Assembly: GCA_023386345.1 (NCBI GenBank)
Contig: JAEWJT010000006.1
Location: 21,357 to 85,356, forward strand
From: Bacillota bacterium
Lineage (GTDB): Bacteria > Bacillota > Clostridia > Tissierellales > Sedimentibacteraceae
DNA length: 64,000 bases
Direction: 5' to 3'
How positions within the stretch are numbered: the first letter of the stretch is position 1; every line of letters begins with the position of its first letter. A model generated the notes under the pieces. The model had not been told where the DNA came from, made no database searches, and saw only the letters and a list, made by a program, of their open reading frames with translations. Position numbers and translations under genes: made by a program. Shown piece after piece: positions 16,783 to 25,881 of the stretch.

Positions 16783-17205
16783 ATGAATAAAATTGCAGTT
16801 GTATATTGGAGTGGAACTGGTAATACAGAAAAAATGGCTGATAAAGTAGCTGAAGGGGTAAAGGCATCTGGAGCTGAGGTAAATGTTTTTACTGCTTCTG
16901 AATTTTCAGCAGATAAGATTGATGAATATAGCGCTATTGCTTTTGGTTGCCCGTCAATGGGATCAGAGGTGCTTGAAGAAAATGAGTTTGAGCCTATGTT
17001 TACAGAGTGTGAAACAAAATTAAAGGGTAAAAAAATTGCCTTGTTTGGTTCTTATGGATGGGGAGACGGACAGTGGATGAGAGATTGGGAAGAAAGATGT
17101 GCAGGTAATAGCATAATTCTTGCTTACGAAAGTGTCATATGTGGTGGAGAGCCTAATGCTGATATAGAAGAAGATTGCATAGCTTTAGGAAAGGCACTTG
17201 CGTAA
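16783..17205 (+). CDS. Flavodoxin
   Basis: The 140-residue FMN protein has the phosphate-binding loop WSGTGNTEKMA (residues 9-19), the aromatic isoalloxazine loop FGCPSMGSEVLEE, and FGSYGWGDGQWM. It carries low-potential electrons in place of ferredoxin when iron is short, which fits its position in an iron-box-controlled unit. GAAAGAAGGA precedes the ATG. Confidence 0.95.
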   Translation: MNKIAVVYWSGTGNTEKMADKVAEGVKASGAEVNVFTASEFSADKIDEYSAIAFGCPSMGSEVLEENEFEPMFTECETKLKGKKIALFGSYGWGDGQWMRDWEERCAGNSIILAYESVICGGEPNADIEEDCIALGKALA

Positions 17206-17256
17206 AGACAAAATTACTGAACAGTAGTAAAAAAATAATAAAACTCTAAATATTGC

Positions 17257-17294
17257 AGGCATCGGTTAGCTATCGATAACCGATGCCTTTTCTC
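17257..17294 (+). terminator. Intrinsic terminator after flavodoxin
   Basis: AGGCATCGGTTA and TAACCGATGCCT form a 12-bp stem with an 8-base loop, followed by TTTTCTC. Confidence 0.88.
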
Positions 17295-17448
17295 ATTTAA
17301 TAATAAGTAATTGTAAAACTAAGAAATTCAATATATAAAAATTTACGCAAGAATTTAAAATAGAAAATTTAGTTTGAGGGGTCATAAAAGCTTGTTTTAG
17401 GACTCCCTCCTATGTTCCTATAATTCCTATGTATAAACCAGCATAAAA

Positions 17449-18198
17449 TCATGGGTCTATTTCTTCATCATCTGGCGGTAATTGTTTATAGCACCACCAC
17501 CATTCTCTGCAAGATAGACCTATCTTTGATGAATCTTCTACTCTTTTGACCACCTGATCATAAGTTTCTGGCGGAGTTACCATTACAGGTTGATTTGGAA
17601 ACCAATTAGCTGGAGTTATAACATTATATTTATCTGATACTTGTAATGCGGTCAGCAATCTTAAAATTTCAGGTATGTTACGTCCGTTTGTTAGTGGATA
17701 TATTAAAACTGCTCTTACTATTTGATGTGGATCAATTATAAGTACATTGCGAGCTGCTTCTGTTTTGCTTACGTAACGTGAAATCATTCCATATTGTCTA
17801 GCTATATTGCCATTTACATCAGCTATTACAGGAAATGGTATGACAACACCCTCTTCAGTATAAATATCATTTATCCATGCTAAATGCGAAAGATTAGTAT
17901 TTATACTTAATGCTAAAACCTGAGCATTTCTTTCCTCAAATGATTTATATATATTAGCAAATGAAAGATATTCAGTAGTGCATATTGGACTAAAAGCGCC
18001 GGGGTGAGAAAAGAATACTACCCATCTACCTTCAAAATCAGACATTGTAATTACACCCATTGTTGTAACAGCTGTAAAATTTGGTGCTCTCATGCCAATA
18101 GACATGAGACCACAATTGTTTAAGGGAACTTCTCCATCAATGTTCATTATATTTTCAGTTGGAATTGACATAAGCTTGTAATCATCGCCATTCATCAT
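17449..18198 (-). CDS. Peroxiredoxin (AhpC/TSA, Prx6-like)
   Basis: The 249-residue thiol peroxidase would reduce H2O2 and organic peroxides. The peroxidatic Cys is C73 in FSHPGAFSPICTTEY, with the usual Pro, Thr/Ser and a downstream Arg (SKTEAARNVLIIDP). Length and the long C-terminal arm match the Prx6/archaeal group. The tail has an unusual CREWWWC (C230 and C236), which could resolve the sulfenic acid. GGAGGTGAT lies just before an ATG doublet. It is monocistronic and divergent from the redox-sensing module. Confidence 0.92.
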   Translation of the reverse strand: MMNGDDYKLMSIPTENIMNIDGEVPLNNCGLMSIGMRAPNFTAVTTMGVITMSDFEGRWVVFFSHPGAFSPICTTEYLSFANIYKSFEERNAQVLALSINTNLSHLAWINDIYTEEGVVIPFPVIADVNGNIARQYGMISRYVSKTEAARNVLIIDPHQIVRAVLIYPLTNGRNIPEILRLLTALQVSDKYNVITPANWFPNQPVMVTPPETYDQVVKRVEDSSKIGLSCREWWWCYKQLPPDDEEIDP

Positions 18199-18385
18199 AT
18201 CACCTCCATTCTATTTTATGCACATTAATACTTTTGTTCCTCTAATAGTTCGTTAAAATTTTATTTAAACGAATTAATGCAAAAATTACTTTTTTTATTT
18301 TTAATTTTGATATATAATTATTATAAATTATTTTTAAATAGGGAAAATTGAGATTAGCGTAATATAATAAATATTGGAGGATCTT

Positions 18386-18727
18386 ATGAAAATTGATGAA
18401 ATTATCGGATTTTTAGATGCAGATTGCCTTACTGAAAAGGTGGATAAAGATTATAATTATGCATTTGCAAGCGATTTGATGAGTGATGTATTAGCTCTTG
18501 CAAGTGAAGCTACAATTCTAATCACAGGTTTGAATAACCCTCAAATTGTGAGAACTGCTGAGATGCTAGATATGTCTCTTATTATTTTAGTTAGAGGAAA
18601 AAAACCGAGCGAAGAAACTTTAGCCATTGCCAAGCAAACAAATATAACTATATTAACGACAGATATGACAATGTATGAAACATGTGGTAAGCTGTACAAA
18701 GCAGGAATTTTGGCGTTGGAAATATGA
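18386..18727 (+). CDS. DRTGG-domain protein (first copy)
   Basis: The 113-residue protein resembles the DRTGG domain, found in phosphotransacetylase N-termini and hydrogenase-linked signalling clusters (LASEATILITGLNNPQIVRTA, MLDMSLIILVRGKKPSEETL). Role unknown; possibly a small-molecule or protein-binding module. GGAGG lies six to seven bases before the ATG at 18386. It overlaps the next gene by four bases (ATGA) and is first of six co-oriented signalling genes ahead of rnf. Confidence 0.75.
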   Translation: MKIDEIIGFLDADCLTEKVDKDYNYAFASDLMSDVLALASEATILITGLNNPQIVRTAEMLDMSLIILVRGKKPSEETLAIAKQTNITILTTDMTMYETCGKLYKAGILALEI

Positions 18728-19152
18728 AAGGTACAAATTTCCTTAAAAGATATACATATGAAATCATTGCAAATGATTTTAATTTAGCAGGCAAAGGCTC
18801 AAGTGATATTAAAACAAATTTAAAAGCATTAGGAATAGACCCAAAGCTTATAAGAAGGATTGCAATAGTATCTTATGAGGCAGAGATAAACATAGTTATA
18901 CATTCTTATGGCGGAAAATTATACTGTGATATTTATAAAGACAGAATTGTTGTAATTTCTGAGGATACAGGACCGGGTATACCAAATATTGACCTTGCAT
19001 TGACTGAGGGGTATTCTACAGCTTCAAGCAAGGTTAGAGAGTTAGGATTTGGGGCTGGTATGGGACTTCCAAATATGAAAAGGTGGTCAGATGAATTTGA
19101 AATTACAAGTCAAAATGAAGGTACTAAAATAGAAATGACAGTTTTAATTTAA
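18724..19152 (+). CDS. RsbW-like ATP-binding regulatory protein (HATPase_c)
   Basis: The 142-residue protein has the GHKL ATPase fold of anti-sigma factors/serine kinases: RIAIVSYEAEINIVIHSYGG (N box region), ISEDTGPGIPNIDLAL (G1), and FGAGMGLPNMKRWSDEFEI (G2). It has no His-phosphotransfer domain, so it probably acts on a protein partner. It is coupled to the DRTGG gene by a 4-base overlap and lies 21 bases before the hydrogenase-like gene. Confidence 0.85.
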   Translation: MKGTNFLKRYTYEIIANDFNLAGKGSSDIKTNLKALGIDPKLIRRIAIVSYEAEINIVIHSYGGKLYCDIYKDRIVVISEDTGPGIPNIDLALTEGYSTASSKVRELGFGAGMGLPNMKRWSDEFEITSQNEGTKIEMTVLI

Positions 19153-19173
19153 AATTTTGAAAGGGGTGCTAGC

Positions 19174-20421
19174 ATGGATTTTTCAATACTTTTAGACGAA
19201 AACAAATGTAGAGGCTGTACAAATTGCATGAAAAAATGTCCTACTCAGGCGATTAGGATAAAAAATGAAAAGGCTGTGATTGACACAATAAAATGTATAT
19301 ATTGTGGTGAGTGCATAAAAGCCTGTCCCTATAATGCTTATACAGCAAATAATGTGAGAAAGAATAAAGTAATTAAAACTAAGTACTCAATAGTTATTCC
19401 ATCGACTGCGATATATGGTCAATTTCCTAAGGGAACTAAGCTTAAAGATATACAAAATTCAATTAAAAGCTTGGGTTTTTCGTATGTATATGATGAGAGC
19501 TATGCAGCTGAATTAGCATCAAAGGTAATACATGAAAAAGTAAAGAAGCAAAGATTAATTAAGCCTATGATTTCAACTAACTGTCCAGCTATTGTAAGGC
19601 TAATCAAGATAAGATATATGTCTTTGATGGATAATCTTGTTACAGTTGAGTCTCCAATGGAAATTGCAGCAAGGCTTGCAAAACACAATGTGCACAATGA
19701 GTTTGACATACCTTTAGAGGACATAGTAGTGTATTATATATCACCATGTCCTGCTGAAATGCTTACTATAACTAACCCTATAGGTGCTAAACGCTCAAGT
19801 ATTGATTATGTTATACCTTTAAATTCAATTTATGGAGATTTATTAAGAGAAATTTCTAAGAATGATTACAGTCTAGGTGGCGCAGAGCCTTCAACTGAGG
19901 GTATAAAATGGGCAATATCCGGAGGACAATGTGAAACAGCAAAGATAGATTCCTCAATCTCTGTTTACGGTATGCAGAATATAATTGATATTTTGGAAGA
20001 AATTGAAAATGGAAAGCTAAATGATGTAGATTATGTTGAGCTATCTGCCTGTACCGAAGGATGTGTTGGAGGAGCTTTTACAGTTGAAAATCCATTTATA
20101 GCTAAAAGAAACATCAAGCATATAATTAAAAATACTAAAAATTCTACACAGCCTAATTTAGATATCAATAAATTTGAAGAATTATTCGACAGAAACTTCT
20201 TTGACATAGAAATAATAAACGATAATTATAATAAGGATAATCTTTCTTTAGCTGAGGCTATAGAGAGGATGGAGAGCATAGAAGCTATAGCAGCGATTTT
20301 ACCTGGGCTTGATTGTGGTTCTTGTGGTTCTCCAACCTGTAGAGCATATGCAGAGGATGTGTATAATGGTCATGCAGATTTAGATGGTTGTGTGCTGTTA
20401 AAAACAAACAGAAAAAAATAG
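19174..20421 (+). CDS. Sensory [FeFe]-hydrogenase-like iron-sulfur protein
   Basis: The 415-residue protein has two N-terminal 4Fe-4S motifs (CRGCTNCMKKCP; CIYCGECIKACP), a Fe-hydrogenase large-subunit C-terminal domain, and a terminal Fe-S motif GLDCGSCGSPTCRAYAED. The three H-cluster loops are divergent: STNCPAIV for the usual TSCCPxW, SPCPAEM for MPCxxKxxE, and SACTEGCVGG for MACxGGCxxG. This matches regulatory (group C/D-like) homologues, not a catalytic bidirectional hydrogenase. It probably senses redox state or H2 and signals to the flanking GHKL ATPases. AAGGGG precedes the ATG. Confidence 0.85.
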   Translation: MDFSILLDENKCRGCTNCMKKCPTQAIRIKNEKAVIDTIKCIYCGECIKACPYNAYTANNVRKNKVIKTKYSIVIPSTAIYGQFPKGTKLKDIQNSIKSLGFSYVYDESYAAELASKVIHEKVKKQRLIKPMISTNCPAIVRLIKIRYMSLMDNLVTVESPMEIAARLAKHNVHNEFDIPLEDIVVYYISPCPAEMLTITNPIGAKRSSIDYVIPLNSIYGDLLREISKNDYSLGGAEPSTEGIKWAISGGQCETAKIDSSISVYGMQNIIDILEEIENGKLNDVDYVELSACTEGCVGGAFTVENPFIAKRNIKHIIKNTKNSTQPNLDINKFEELFDRNFFDIEIINDNYNKDNLSLAEAIERMESIEAIAAILPGLDCGSCGSPTCRAYAEDVYNGHADLDGCVLLKTNRKK

Positions 20422-20476
20422 TCACAAAGTGGCTTATATATTAAAAACAATTATTATAGAAAGGAATGTGAAATAG

Positions 20477-20824
20477 ATGAGATTAAAAGATTTATCAGAA
20501 AAGTTAAGTTGTGAAATGGCAAGTGGAAATGAAAATTTTGAAGAATTAAGTACTATTGATGTTCCAATAGAAAATGTATATATAGGAGATTTGCTAAGTG
20601 TTGTTATGGCAAAGGCGAAGGAGCAATCTATATGGCTTACAATTCAAACACATTTGAATGTTATGGCAGTTGCAGAGCTTCTAGATATGGCTTGCATAAT
20701 AGTTGTTGAAGGAATGGAAATAGAAGAGCAGACAATTAAAAAGAGCAATGAGCTGCATATACCAATTTTAAAAACAAAGGCTTCTGCTTATGAAATAGCG
20801 TGTAAGCTTCATGATTTAACTTAG
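20477..20824 (+). CDS. DRTGG-domain protein (second copy)
   Basis: The 115-residue protein is like the first DRTGG protein (VYIGDLLSVVMAKAKEQSIW; ELLDMACIIVVEGMEIEEQTI). The pair flanks the hydrogenase-like gene. Its ribosome site is the GAAAGGAATG type with a long spacer, as in several genes here. The PHP-domain gene starts immediately after its stop codon. Confidence 0.75.
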   Translation: MRLKDLSEKLSCEMASGNENFEELSTIDVPIENVYIGDLLSVVMAKAKEQSIWLTIQTHLNVMAVAELLDMACIIVVEGMEIEEQTIKKSNELHIPILKTKASAYEIACKLHDLT

Positions 20825-20825
20825 T

Positions 20826-21527
20826 ATGAAATATTTTTATGATTTTCATATACATTCTGACTTATCACCTTGTGCAGACAAGGATATGACACCTAATAAT
20901 ATTGTAAATATGGCATATATTAAAGGGCTAAATATGATTGCTGTGACTGATCATAACAGTATTGAGAATTATAGGGCTATAGAGAAAGTAGCAAAATGCT
21001 TGAATATTATGATTATTCCAGGTATAGAAATAAATACCAAAGAAGAAGTGCATATCTTGTCTTACTTTAGAGATTATAACTCTGCCAAAGCTGTGAGTGA
21101 CTTGATATATGAGTCCTTGCCAGATATTTATAATAAAAAGAATATTTTTGGTGAGCAAAATATTTACAATGAAAATGATGAAATAGTTGGAAGCTTGGAT
21201 AAGCTTCTTATAAATGCAAGCAAATATTCTTTAAAGGAGATTTATGAAATTGTAAATAATCACAATGGAATAATTGTTCCGGCTCACGTTAATAAAAAAA
21301 ATAATGGAATTCTTGGTGTTCTAGGATTTTTCCCAAGTGATATTGAATTTGATTTTATAGAGCTGTCAAATACTACAGAACTGAATGAAAGAAATAAAAA
21401 AATAGTATCAAAGTATAAAAGGCTTGTGAATTCTGATGCACATATGCTTGAGGATATATCCGAGCCTATAAATTATATTGAATTAGAAAAATCGGAAGAT
21501 ATTTTTAATTATTTGGGATTTAAATGA
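20826..21527 (+). CDS. PHP-domain metal-dependent phosphoesterase
   Basis: The 233-residue protein has the PHP motifs FHIHSDLSPCADKDMTPNNI (HxH plus D), VTDHNS, and the later His/Asp ligands PAHVNKK and NSDAHM. These place it with PHP phosphoesterases related to the DnaE PHP domain and TrpH. The substrate is unknown. It starts one base after the DRTGG stop and is embedded in the redox-signalling cluster, a context seen with hydrogenase operons in Clostridia and Thermotogales. Confidence 0.88.
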   Translation: MKYFYDFHIHSDLSPCADKDMTPNNIVNMAYIKGLNMIAVTDHNSIENYRAIEKVAKCLNIMIIPGIEINTKEEVHILSYFRDYNSAKAVSDLIYESLPDIYNKKNIFGEQNIYNENDEIVGSLDKLLINASKYSLKEIYEIVNNHNGIIVPAHVNKKNNGILGVLGFFPSDIEFDFIELSNTTELNERNKKIVSKYKRLVNSDAHMLEDISEPINYIELEKSEDIFNYLGFK

Positions 21528-21559
21528 AAGACAAGAAATGAGATACAAAGGAGGTAAAA

Positions 21560-22105
21560 GTGAAAGAATTATCCTTACATATACTAGATATTGTCCAAAA
21601 TTCAATTAAGGCTTGTGCAAGCTTAATTGAACTTTCTATTATTGAAAGAAGTGTAGAAAACATATTTAGTATAATAATAAAGGACAATGGCTGCGGAATG
21701 GATGAAGATACAGTTAAAAATGTTGTTAATCCTTTCTTTACAACAAGGACTACGAGAAAGGTCGGCTTAGGTCTTCCCTTATTACAGGAGGCAGCTTTAA
21801 GATGTAATGGATCACTTGATATAGAGTCTGAAAAAGGTGTTGGTACAATCGTTTCTTGTTCTTTTGAAAAAGATAATATTGATAGAGCACCGCTTGGAGA
21901 TATAAGCAGTACAATTATGGCAATAGTAAATTCTTTAGAGGATTGTGAATTTATTTTTATACATAAGGTAGACGAGAAATCCTATGAATTTTCAACAAGA
22001 AAAATCAAAGAGATTTTAGAGGAAAACGACCTTAAAAGTTCTGAAATTTTACTTTGGATAAAAGAATATGTTGAAGAATCGACAAAAGAGTTGTATAATA
22101 AATAG
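21560..22105 (+). CDS. GHKL ATPase / histidine-kinase-like protein
   Basis: The 181-residue protein begins MKELSLHILDIVQNSIKA (N box), followed by IIIKDNGCGMDEDTVKNVV (G1) and KVGLGLPLLQEAA (G2). It is a bare ATPase domain with no sensor or obvious phospho-accepting His domain. It starts with GTG after AAGGAGG. It is the last gene of the signalling module, 253 bases before rnfC. Confidence 0.85.
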   Translation: MKELSLHILDIVQNSIKACASLIELSIIERSVENIFSIIIKDNGCGMDEDTVKNVVNPFFTTRTTRKVGLGLPLLQEAALRCNGSLDIESEKGVGTIVSCSFEKDNIDRAPLGDISSTIMAIVNSLEDCEFIFIHKVDEKSYEFSTRKIKEILEENDLKSSEILLWIKEYVEESTKELYNK

Positions 22106-22241
22106 GTGTTGATTAAAAGATATCTATTAAAATTATAAAAAATTAAAAAAAATCATTGGAAATTTAAAATTGCTATGTAGTTAAAGGCCTTTCGTATTAT
22201 TTTAAGAGAAAATTATAAAAACAACAAATAATGAGAGAATA

Positions 22242-22292
22242 TACATTAAATTAATGTACAAATACTTAGTCTCTCTTGAAAAGAGAGACTAA
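22242..22292 (+). promoter_or_regulatory. Palindrome and hairpin in the rnf leader region
   Basis: A perfect palindrome TACATTAA-A-TTAATGTA lies at 22242-22258. It is followed at 22266-22292 by a perfect 12-bp hairpin TTAGTCTCTCTT-GAA-AAGAGAGACTAA with only a weak T-rich tail. The first is a candidate operator; the second may be a pause, a weak terminator or a stabilising 5' hairpin of the rnf mRNA. No Rex-like TTGTTAA-N4-TTAACAA was seen. Confidence 0.5.
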
Positions 22293-22358
22293 TATTCTTG
22301 TGCAATATCTTTATGGACATGATTATATAGTAGTTTATAGAAAGGAATGAGATTTAAA

Positions 22359-23696
22359 ATGAGCACAAGAGGATTTACGTTCAAAGGAGGCATTCACCCG
22401 CCTCATTTTAAAGGACAGACTGAACATTTGAAGATAGAAAAATCAGATGAACCTAGCGTTGTGGTTATACCTTTACAACAGCATATTGGTGCCCCTTGCG
22501 AATCCTTGGTAAAGCCAGGACAATATGTGAAAATGGGACAGAAAATAGGAGAATCAAAAGCTTTTGTATCCGCTAATGTTCATTCCAGCGTTTCAGGTAC
22601 TGTAAAAAATATAGAGCAAAGAAATTCAAGCTCTGGAGCTTTGGTAAGCTGTGTTATTATTGAGTCTGACGGCAAATTTACAGTAGATGAATCTATCAAA
22701 CCAAAGGGAGATTTAAACAAGCTATCAAAGGATGAAATTTTAGCAATCATTAAAGAGTCTGGTTTAACCGGTATGGGAGGAGCAGGATTTCCAACCCATG
22801 TTAAGCTTAGTCCACCAAAGGACAAGCAGGTTGATTGTTTAATAATAAATGGAGCTGAATGTGAGCCTTATTTAACAGCAGATCACCGTATAATGCTTGA
22901 AAAACCTGAAGATGTTATTCTTGGAGCTAAGGCTGCTAAAAAAGCTTTAAATATTGAAAAATGCTATATAGCTATTGAAAAAAACAAACCAGATGCTATA
23001 GAAACAATTATAAAAGCTTTAGCAGATGGCAAAGAGGAGGGCATAGAAGTTGCTGCCCTTGAGACAAAATATCCACAGGGTGATGAAAAAAGACTTATAA
23101 ATGCTGTGACAGGCAGAGTTGTTCCATCCGGCGGCTTACCTATGGATGTAGGAGTAGTAGTTAATAATGTTGGAACTATAGCAAGTCTTGGTAATACAAT
23201 CAGAACAGGTATGCCTGTTATACAAAGAGTAGTTACAGTAACGGGATCAGCTATAAAAAATCCTAAAAACCTATATGTTAGAATTGGTACACTTTTTAGT
23301 GATGTCATAAAGCAATGTGGAGGATATTCAGAAGAACCCGGTAAAATTATCAATGGTGGACCTATGATGGGAATTGCGCAATTTAGTGCTGAAGTTCCCG
23401 TAATTAAAGGTACCTCAGGAATTTTGATTTTAAATAAAAAGGATTCAAAATTTGAAGAAGTTCAGAATTGTATTAAATGTGCTAGATGTGTTGAAATTTG
23501 TCCTGTAAATTTGCAGCCACTTATTATAAGCAAATTGTCACTCTTGAATAAATTTGATGAGGCAGAAAATTATCACGCTTTAGATTGCATTGAATGTGGT
23601 GCTTGTTCATTTATTTGTCCGTCAAAAAGAAGACTTGTAGAATCAATTAGAGTTGCAAAGCGTGAGATTGTTTCTAAACGCAGGAAAAAAGCCTAA
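22359..23696 (+). CDS. rnfC: Rnf complex subunit C (electron entry, NADH/ferredoxin side)
   Basis: The 445-residue peripheral subunit of the Rnf ferredoxin:NAD+ oxidoreductase has the family start TFKGGIHPPHFKGQTE, a flavin/NADH-binding region GLTGMGGAGFPTHVKL and INGAECEPYLTADHR, and two C-terminal 4Fe-4S motifs (CIKCARCVEICP and CIECGACSFICP). An ATG at 22347 lies directly on the AAGGA sequence, so MSTRGF at 22359 is preferred. It is first in rnfCDGEAB, the canonical clostridial order. Confidence 0.96.
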   Translation: MSTRGFTFKGGIHPPHFKGQTEHLKIEKSDEPSVVVIPLQQHIGAPCESLVKPGQYVKMGQKIGESKAFVSANVHSSVSGTVKNIEQRNSSSGALVSCVIIESDGKFTVDESIKPKGDLNKLSKDEILAIIKESGLTGMGGAGFPTHVKLSPPKDKQVDCLIINGAECEPYLTADHRIMLEKPEDVILGAKAAKKALNIEKCYIAIEKNKPDAIETIIKALADGKEEGIEVAALETKYPQGDEKRLINAVTGRVVPSGGLPMDVGVVVNNVGTIASLGNTIRTGMPVIQRVVTVTGSAIKNPKNLYVRIGTLFSDVIKQCGGYSEEPGKIINGGPMMGIAQFSAEVPVIKGTSGILILNKKDSKFEEVQNCIKCARCVEICPVNLQPLIISKLSLLNKFDEAENYHALDCIECGACSFICPSKRRLVESIRVAKREIVSKRRKKA

Positions 23697-23719
23697 AAAG
23701 AAAGGAATGAGTTTAAAAC

Positions 23720-24667
23720 ATGGAAGGATATAAATTGACAGCTTCATCATCTCCTCATATTAAATCAGATCAAAATGTGAGTAAAATAATGCTGGATGTT
23801 TTGATAGCACTTATACCAGCACTTATAGCAAGTATATTTTATTTTGGAGTTAATTCATTAATATTAGTTGTTGTTTCTGTTGTATCAGCTGTTCTTACAG
23901 AGCTATTGTGCCAAAAGCTTATGAAAAGACCTGTAACAATAAATGATTTTAGCGCAGCAGTTACTGGACTATTGCTTGCTTTTAATATACCCTCAACTGC
24001 ACCAATTTGGTTGCCAATTATAGGTTCGTTTTTTGCTATAGCTATAGCAAAACAAACCTTTGGTGGTTTAGGTCATAATTTTATAAATCCAGCTCTTGCG
24101 GGTCGTGCATTTTTAATGGCTTCATTCATGCCGCAGATGACTAATTTTAAAGCTCCTATGGGAATAGATGCTATCGCTACCGCAACGCCACTTGCTATAT
24201 TAAAAGGAACTGCTGAATCAGGAGCACAGCTTCCGAGCCTAACTGAAATGCTTATGGGAAGAATTCCGGGAAGCTTAGGCGAAACGGCGTCTTTATTATT
24301 GATAATTGGCGGCTTGTATTTGATTGTAAAAAAAGTAATTTCATGGAAAATTCCTGTAGCATATATTGGTACAGTTGCTGTGATAGCTCTTATTACTGAA
24401 AAAAGTCTGACTGGAATGACTTACCATTTGTTGGCAGGAGGTTTAATGCTTGGAGCGTTTTTTATGGCTACCGACTATGCCTCATCACCGATAAGCTCAA
24501 ATGGAAAAATTATATATGGTGTCGGTGCAGGACTTATAACAATGCTTATTAGAAAGCTTGGAGGTTATCCAGAGGGAGTTTCATATTCAATATTACTTAT
24601 GAATGTTTTAGCTCCTCTTATAGACAAATTTACTGCTCCTAAAGTATTTGGAGGTGTGAAAAAATGA
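23720..24667 (+). CDS. rnfD: Rnf complex membrane subunit D
   Basis: The 315-residue integral membrane subunit starts with a short cytoplasmic SPHIKSDQNVSKIMLDVL and holds about eight to nine helices. ATATPLAIL around residue 155-160 corresponds to the covalent FMN-Thr site. It is part of the ion-translocating core. The end overlaps rnfG by four bases (ATGA). Ribosome site is GAAAGGAATG with a 13-base spacer. Confidence 0.95.
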   Translation: MEGYKLTASSSPHIKSDQNVSKIMLDVLIALIPALIASIFYFGVNSLILVVVSVVSAVLTELLCQKLMKRPVTINDFSAAVTGLLLAFNIPSTAPIWLPIIGSFFAIAIAKQTFGGLGHNFINPALAGRAFLMASFMPQMTNFKAPMGIDAIATATPLAILKGTAESGAQLPSLTEMLMGRIPGSLGETASLLLIIGGLYLIVKKVISWKIPVAYIGTVAVIALITEKSLTGMTYHLLAGGLMLGAFFMATDYASSPISSNGKIIYGVGAGLITMLIRKLGGYPEGVSYSILLMNVLAPLIDKFTAPKVFGGVKK

Positions 24668-25269
24668 AAAATGAAACACTAAAATTAGGCATAATACTAT
24701 TTATTATATCGGCCGTAGCTGCTTTGTTTTTAGCATTTACAAATGATTTGACAAAGGATACAATAAAAAAGGCAATTGAAGCTGAAAGCTCTGGACCTGA
24801 AGTTGCTAACATAGTAGTTCCAGGAGCTGCGAGTATTGAGGAATTTGATAAAGAATTAGTTGAAAAGATTAAATTGGAAAATGAAAAATTTATAGATTTA
24901 AGGCAATGTAAGGATGAAAATGGAAAGCTTATAGGCTACGGTATCTCTACTAAGAGTCCAATAAAGGGTTATTCCGGAGATATTGAGATAATTCTAGGAA
25001 TTTCTCTTGATGGTAAGATAACCGGAGTAAAAATTGTTTCTCACAGTGAAACTCCCGGTTTAGGCTCAAATATAGAAAAAGCGAACTTCAAAAATAAATT
25101 TATTGGAAAGAACGGCACAGAACAATTTACAGTGACAAAATCAGCGAACAAAGAAACTGATATTGAAGCTATTGGCGGAGCAACTTTTTCTACTAAATCA
25201 TTTACAAGTGCTGTTAATAACGCTATAGAGATATACAACAAGTATTTAGCAGGAGGTAATCATGAATAA
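24664..25269 (+). CDS. rnfG: Rnf complex flavin subunit G
   Basis: The 201-residue protein has one N-terminal helix (LGIILFIISAVAALFLAFT) and an extracytoplasmic FMN-binding domain with the covalent FMN-Thr motif IGGATFSTKSF. The SHSETPGLGSNI motif is typical of the family. It carries electrons through the membrane part of Rnf. It overlaps both rnfD and rnfE. Confidence 0.95.
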   Translation: MKNETLKLGIILFIISAVAALFLAFTNDLTKDTIKKAIEAESSGPEVANIVVPGAASIEEFDKELVEKIKLENEKFIDLRQCKDENGKLIGYGISTKSPIKGYSGDIEIILGISLDGKITGVKIVSHSETPGLGSNIEKANFKNKFIGKNGTEQFTVTKSANKETDIEAIGGATFSTKSFTSAVNNAIEIYNKYLAGGNHE

Positions 25270-25867
25270 ATTAAAATATATGACAAATGGTCTTGTGGCA
25301 GATAATCCTGTATTAGTACAATTGCTTGGTATGTGCGCAACTCTTGCTACTTCAACAGCTGCACTAAATGGGATGAGTATGGGATTGGCTACTACTGCTG
25401 TTTTAGTTGGTTCTAACATAGGAATTTCAGCGCTTAGAAAACTTATACCTGATAAAATTCGTATACCATCATTTGTTGTTGTTATAGCAACATTTGTTAC
25501 AATAGTTGATATGATAATGCACGCTTATGTACCTGCTTTGTATAAACAGCTTGGAATATTTATTCCATTAATAGTAGTTAATTGTATTATATTTGCTAGA
25601 GCAGAGGCCTTTGCATTTTCTCACACTGTTTTAGAGTCAGCACTGGATGGGTTAGGAATGGGTATTGGTTTTACATTAACCTTAACTGTCTTAGGTGCAT
25701 TTAGAGAAATATTAGGAGCTGGTACTATATTTGGTATTAGCATATTTGGTGAGGCATTTAAGCCTGCACTTATGATGATAATGCCGCCAGGAGCTTTTAT
25801 TTCACTTGGACTGTTGATTGCAACAGTTAATATAGTAACTAAAAAGCTTAAGGCTAAGAAAGCATAG
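25262..25867 (+). CDS. rnfE: Rnf complex membrane subunit E
   Basis: This 201-residue, six-helix subunit has the pattern NGLVADNPVLVQLLGMCATLATS and NCIIFARAEAFAF. RnfE and RnfA are inverted paralogues forming the core with a buried Fe-S cluster (family knowledge). AGGAGG precedes the ATG, which lies within the end of rnfG. Confidence 0.95.
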   Translation: MNKLKYMTNGLVADNPVLVQLLGMCATLATSTAALNGMSMGLATTAVLVGSNIGISALRKLIPDKIRIPSFVVVIATFVTIVDMIMHAYVPALYKQLGIFIPLIVVNCIIFARAEAFAFSHTVLESALDGLGMGIGFTLTLTVLGAFREILGAGTIFGISIFGEAFKPALMMIMPPGAFISLGLLIATVNIVTKKLKAKKA

Positions 25868-25881
25868 AGGAGGGACATGAT

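Noticed and set aside
19174..20421. Catalytic [FeFe]-hydrogenase
   Set aside because: The three H-cluster loops lack the standard TSCCP, MPCxxK and MACxGGC sequences, and the neighbours are signalling proteins, so a sensory role is more likely.
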